A DNA stretch of 64,000 bases from Pseudomonadota bacterium (lineage in GTDB: Bacteria; Desulfobacterota; Binatia; Binatales; Binataceae): assembly GCA_021324885.1 (NCBI GenBank), contig JAJPIF010000008.1, forward strand, positions 1-64,000, in the 5' to 3' direction. Position numbers and translations under genes: made by a program. The notes beneath the pieces were generated by a model. The model was not told the DNA's origin, searched no databases, and saw nothing but the letters and a program-made list of their open reading frames with translations. Numbering within the stretch: the stretch's first letter is position 1; each line of letters begins with the position of its first letter. Positions 60,353 to 64,000 of this stretch are shown in pieces.

Positions 60353-62716
60353 GTGGCTGGAAGTCTTGAAGGCATAACAATTGTGGATCTCTCCCAGCAT
60401 CTGGCCACTCATATGGCAACGCTGGTGCTGGCGGAACAGGGCGCGGATGTAATCAAGGTCGAGCCGCCCGGAGGCGATCCGCTGCGGCAGGTCGAACCCG
60501 CCTACTTCATCCGCAATCGCAGCAAACGCAGTATCATACTGGACCTGACCAACCCCGAGCAGCGCGACACGCTGCTCAAGCTGCTGCAACGCGCCGACGT
60601 CGTGGTCGAGTCCTTCGGGCGCGACCACATGACGAAGCTGGGACTGGACTACGCAAGCCTGCGTGACCATTTCCCGCGCCTGATCTACTGCTCGGTCAAC
60701 GGGTACGGCGAGGACCATCCATGGCGCAACCGTCCGATCCAGGACGGATGCGTGGCGGCGCGGATGGGACTGTATTTCGATCAGCCCGGCGACTACATCG
60801 ATCCGGAAAAAGACGCGCCAGTTTACCTCTATTGCCAGTTTCCCAGCTATGCGACCTCCTTCACGATTCAAATCGGAATCATGGCAGCGTTGCGCGTGCG
60901 GCTGCATTCCGGCGCGGGTCAGGCGGTGGAATGCGCGCTGCACGACGGGATGCTGCTGATTACACCGCTGATGTGGATGTGGGCCGACAACCCTACCCCG
61001 ACCTTCGCCGCCCGCACCAAGCTGCGCGCACCCTATCGCCCGTGGCTTTACGAGTGCGCCGACGGCAAATGGTTGCATCGGATGCAGACGGCGAAGGGCA
61101 ACGTGATGGCGATCTCGAAGCTGCTGGGGATCGAGCTACCCGCGGGAGTTACGCGCGAAAAGCTGATGGCGAACGTCGAGCAGCGCAAATGGTTCGAACA
61201 GCAGGAAATCGCGGCTTTCAAGAAAAAGCCCCGCGACGAATGGATCAAGCTGCTGCGCGATATCGACGTGCCAGTCGAGGCGGTGCTGCCCACTGAGGAG
61301 GCGTTCTTCGTCCCGCAGGCGCGCGCCAACGAAGTCGTCGCCGAAATTGACGATCCCAACCACGGCCACGTCGTGCAGATGGGAATTCCCTTTCGCTTCT
61401 CCAGGACTCCGGGTGCGATAAAGTCGCTCGCGCCGCAGCCCGGCGAACATACGCGTGAGATTGTCGCCGCGCTCAACCGCCCCGCGGACCGCGCGATTGC
61501 CAGGGCGATCAAACCAAGGCCGCTGCGCCATCCTCTGTTCGATACGCTGGTGATCGATTTCGGCCATTATGCGGCGGGACCATTCGGACCGATGCTGCTA
61601 TCCGATCTCGGCGCGAGGGTGATCAAAGTCGAGACGATCGAAGGCGAGGGAATGCGCCAGCCGTTCCAGCCCTTCTTCATTTCGCAGCGCGGCAAGAAGG
61701 CCATCGCTGTCGATCTCAAGAGCGAAGAGGGACGACAGATCGCCTACCGGCTGGTCGAGCGCGCCGACATCGTCCATCACAACCAGCGTCCCGGCGTCGC
61801 CGAGCGGCTCAAGATTGATTATGCGACGCTGAGCAAGATCAAACCTGACCTGATCTACACGCACGTCCCGGCTTACGGAACGCACGGCCCGCAATGCCAT
61901 GAGGGCGGCTACGATCAGCTCTTCCAGGCGATGTGCGGGATGGAATACATGGGCGGCGGCGAGGGCAACGATCCGGTATGGAACCGCTACGGGCCGGTGG
62001 ATATGTGCGCGGCGACTTTGTCCGTGATTGCCACTTTGATGGCCCTGTATCATCGCGATCGCACCGGCGAGGGACAGTTCGTCGATACCTCGCTGCTCAA
62101 CGCCGGCCTCTACGTCAATTCCGACGCCTTCGTGACGAATCGCAACGATGTGCGGCGACGGCCTACGATGGACCGGACGCAGACCGGAATCAGCGCGGAC
62201 TATCGCTTTTACGCGGCCAGCGAAGGATGGATTTTTATCAGCGCAATCTTCGAGGATCAATGGCGCCGGCTGTGCGAGGTAATCGGCAAGCCGCATCTGG
62301 CCGGCGACCAGCGCTACCGCTCGCATTACGATCGCGTCGATCGGCGCTACGAGCTGGCCGAGGTAATCGAGCCGATTTTCAAGACCCGCACGGCGCAGCA
62401 TTGGTTCGAAGCACTGGATGCGGCCGGGGTGCCGTGCGAAATTATCAACAAAGGTTACTGGGAGCGCTGGCTGCTGGATCCCTGGTCGATTCTGACCAAG
62501 CGCGTGGTTGAGTATTACGAGAAGGAGACGCAGAGCCGCTTGCGCATGATGGGCGAAAAGATCCGCTTTTCGCAGACGCCCGAATTCGTCCAGGGTCCGC
62601 CGCCGCGCCTCGGTGAGGATACGCAGGAGATCCTGCACGAATTGGGCTACAACGCGGCTCAACGCAAGGAACTCAAGGAGCGCAGGATCGTAACCTGGCC
62701 CGACAAGGTGGCCTGA
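60353..62716 (+). CDS. Double-domain CaiB/BaiF family CoA-transferase
   Basis: A 787-residue protein made of two class III CoA-transferase units. First half: GITIVDLSQHLATHMATLVLAEQGADVIKVEPPGGDP; second half: DTLVIDFGHYAAGPFGPMLLSDLGARVIKVETIEGEG and AAGVPCEIINKGYW. The catalytic Asp is seen only in the second half (Asp550 in NRYGPVDMCAATLS); the matching place in the first half reads FPSYATSFTIQIG with no Asp. So one active site seems kept and the first half may be structural. I start at GTG 60353, with GGGAGG about ten bases upstream; GTG 60287 would add 22 residues. The P450 gene follows 99 bp later. Confidence 0.87.
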   Translation: MAGSLEGITIVDLSQHLATHMATLVLAEQGADVIKVEPPGGDPLRQVEPAYFIRNRSKRSIILDLTNPEQRDTLLKLLQRADVVVESFGRDHMTKLGLDYASLRDHFPRLIYCSVNGYGEDHPWRNRPIQDGCVAARMGLYFDQPGDYIDPEKDAPVYLYCQFPSYATSFTIQIGIMAALRVRLHSGAGQAVECALHDGMLLITPLMWMWADNPTPTFAARTKLRAPYRPWLYECADGKWLHRMQTAKGNVMAISKLLGIELPAGVTREKLMANVEQRKWFEQQEIAAFKKKPRDEWIKLLRDIDVPVEAVLPTEEAFFVPQARANEVVAEIDDPNHGHVVQMGIPFRFSRTPGAIKSLAPQPGEHTREIVAALNRPADRAIARAIKPRPLRHPLFDTLVIDFGHYAAGPFGPMLLSDLGARVIKVETIEGEGMRQPFQPFFISQRGKKAIAVDLKSEEGRQIAYRLVERADIVHHNQRPGVAERLKIDYATLSKIKPDLIYTHVPAYGTHGPQCHEGGYDQLFQAMCGMEYMGGGEGNDPVWNRYGPVDMCAATLSVIATLMALYHRDRTGEGQFVDTSLLNAGLYVNSDAFVTNRNDVRRRPTMDRTQTGISADYRFYAASEGWIFISAIFEDQWRRLCEVIGKPHLAGDQRYRSHYDRVDRRYELAEVIEPIFKTRTAQHWFEALDAAGVPCEIINKGYWERWLLDPWSILTKRVVEYYEKETQSRLRMMGEKIRFSQTPEFVQGPPPRLGEDTQEILHELGYNAAQRKELKERRIVTWPDKVA

Positions 62717-62815
62717 TCGGGCGGACGTGGTCTTGTTTGCGCTCGCAGTGTAACCTCGAAGGCAGCCGCACTTCGCATCAAGACGGCGGTATTCGGGGCG
62801 CCAGGAGAAAGCGGG

Positions 62816-64000
62816 ATGATAACACCTCAGGATGACATCAATTTGACCGATGCCCATTTCTTCGCCAAGGGCGATATTCATGACTTGTTCAGGCGGATGC
62901 GTGCGGCCGACCCGGTGCATTGGACGCAGGGCCGGCTCAAGCGGGGGTTCTGGTCGATCTTCAAGCACGAGGACGCCTACACCGTTTACAAGGGCGCTTC
63001 GGAATATTTCAGCAACGGTAAGTTCAGCGTCGGGCTGCCCTCCAGCCCGGAAATCGAGGCGGCGTTCAACCCTGACCTCACCGGCTGCAACAAGATGCTG
63101 GTGGCGAGCGACGGCGAATTGCATCGGGACTTCCGCAAGGCGTTCAACGCGATGTTTCTGCCGCGTGCGATCAGGCAATACGAACATTCGGGCCGCAAAC
63201 TGGTGCTGGAAATCCTCGACGACGTGCTGCCGCGCGGGCGGTGCGAATTTGTCACCGAAGTCGCCACCAGGCTGCCGATGACAATCGCCTTCGACATGAT
63301 GGACATTCCGCGCAAGGACTGGCCGCTGATGACCGATCTGGTCAACCGCGCCATGGGTCCCGAGGATCCGGAATTCCAGGTGGACTCGTCCGCCGTGGCG
63401 ACGCGCGACAAGGCCTGGGGACAGGCGGTAGGCTACTGCATCAAGACCGCCTTGGAGCGGCGCGGCAGTTCCGCGACCGACCTGCTGAGCGTCATCGCCA
63501 ATGCCCGCGTGCTGGGCGGCCGCCTGCTCACCGACGAGGAAATTGGATACAACGGATTTATGTTCATCATCGCGGGCCTGGACACGACCCGCAACGCGAT
63601 CGCCGGCGGATTGCTGGAGCTGATACGCAATCCCGCCCAGATGCGCCGCCTGCGCGAGGACAAGTCGCTGATGCGTCCGGCGGTTGAGGAAATTCTGCGC
63701 TGGACCAGCCCGATTACCCATTCGATGCGCACGGCGCTGAAGGATACGGAAATCCGCGGACGCAAAATCAGGCAAGGCGACTGGGTGGTGGTGTGGAACG
63801 CGGCAGTTAACCGCGACGAGGAAGTATTCGCCGACCCCGAGAAGTTCGATATCGCGCGCGATCCCAACGACCATTTCGCCTTCGCTTACGGCGAGCATTT
63901 CTGTCTCGGCGCCCATCTCGCGCGCCTGGAGATGCGGCTGATTTTCGAGGAAATCCTCGACCGCATGCCCGACGTCGAGCTGGACGGCGAGGTCGAATGG
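62816..64000 (+). CDS. Cytochrome P450 (C-terminal end beyond the window)
   Basis: An open frame from ATG 62816 (AGGAGA eight bases upstream) to the window edge, 395 codons, is a bacterial class I-type P450. The I-helix has AGLDTTRNAIAGG (acid-alcohol pair Asp-Thr), the ExxR motif is EEILR, RTALKDTEIRGRKIRQGDWVVVWNAAVNRDEEVFADPEKFDIAR is the beta/meander region, and the heme cysteine is Cys363 in FAYGEHFCLGAHLARLE. The soluble N-terminus (no membrane anchor) fits. Only the last 20-30 residues are missing. It needs ferredoxin and reductase partners not seen here. With the CoA-transferase upstream it suggests oxidation and CoA-linked catabolism of an organic acid or lipid. Confidence 0.93.
   Translation, partial: MITPQDDINLTDAHFFAKGDIHDLFRRMRAADPVHWTQGRLKRGFWSIFKHEDAYTVYKGASEYFSNGKFSVGLPSSPEIEAAFNPDLTGCNKMLVASDGELHRDFRKAFNAMFLPRAIRQYEHSGRKLVLEILDDVLPRGRCEFVTEVATRLPMTIAFDMMDIPRKDWPLMTDLVNRAMGPEDPEFQVDSSAVATRDKAWGQAVGYCIKTALERRGSSATDLLSVIANARVLGGRLLTDEEIGYNGFMFIIAGLDTTRNAIAGGLLELIRNPAQMRRLREDKSLMRPAVEEILRWTSPITHSMRTALKDTEIRGRKIRQGDWVVVWNAAVNRDEEVFADPEKFDIARDPNDHFAFAYGEHFCLGAHLARLEMRLIFEEILDRMPDVELDGEVEW

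Noticed and set aside
61598-63916. Long minus-strand open frame (772 codons)
   Set aside because: Antisense to the double CoA-transferase and P450, both with intact catalytic motifs on the plus strand.
1-64000. CRISPR array or toxin-antitoxin/defence island
   Set aside because: No regular repeat-spacer structure and no Cas, restriction, or toxin families seen on either strand.

Overview
The window is GC-rich bacterial chromosome from a Gram-negative organism: it carries a complete Mla lipid-transport set, BamD and ClpS/ClpA. CaiB/BaiF CoA-transferases, a cytochrome P450, a crotonase, zinc alcohol dehydrogenases, a MetE-like protein and the F420 gene cofC suggest an uncultured soil or groundwater lineage such as Candidatus Binatota (Desulfobacterota_B) or a relative. 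That placement is inference from gene content; no rRNA or ribosomal protein gene is present to confirm it.

Layout. 1-9.3 kb: envelope genes (partial lipoprotein, SGNH hydrolase, YdcF, zinc-ribbon/TPR protein, BamD with a C-terminal AMIN-like domain), trmB, a CoA-transferase and a RavA/MoxR-type ATPase gene broken by one amber codon. 9.2-14.6 kb: recO, crotonase, GST, FMN-dependent alpha-hydroxyacid oxidase, cytochrome c, methyltransferase. 14.7-18.3 kb: mlaE-F-D-C-A on the minus strand, preceded by cofC. 19.3-27.7 kb: TPR-SH3 lipoprotein, a DEDDh exonuclease/GIY-YIG (UvrC N-half) fusion, and a minus-strand run DUF1232 - UPF0182 - histidine kinase - LuxR-type regulator. 27.8-42 kb: a ThDP enzyme, a 1420-residue CheB-CheR-PAS-GAF-kinase-receiver hybrid, a periplasmic beta-carbonic anhydrase, an M48-like protein lacking its zinc motif, a methyltransferase-PPK2-SulP operon, a DUF4410-like lipoprotein and an SDR.

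42.1-44.8 kb is the clearest accessory region. A complete tRNA-Arg(CCT) starts a 2.56-kb element that ends in a 44-bp exact copy of the tRNA 3' end. It holds a frameshifted tyrosine recombinase next to the tRNA, two small genes with strong ribosome binding sites (one a zinc-ribbon protein), matching paired 9-bp repeats near both ends that look like integrase arm sites, and four GTTTAAAC palindromes. It reads as a decayed integrative element whose ends and sites are still legible.

44.9-64 kb: tandem alcohol dehydrogenases with a textbook terminator, a divergent surface-polysaccharide cluster (two glycosyltransferases; Wzm/Wzt-like ABC exporter), transglutaminase, VOC protein, a block of palindromes, a FemAB-like acyltransferase, clpS-clpA, a MetE-like protein, two small membrane proteins, a double-length CoA-transferase with only one catalytic aspartate, and a P450 that runs off the right end.

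Most genes are ordinary in kind. The points most worth following are the tRNA-Arg element and its sites, the amber-interrupted ATPase, the domain fusions (BamD-AMIN, DEDDh-UvrC N-half) and several family members lacking expected active-site residues (M48-like, crotonase, ThDP enzyme, first half of the double CoA-transferase).
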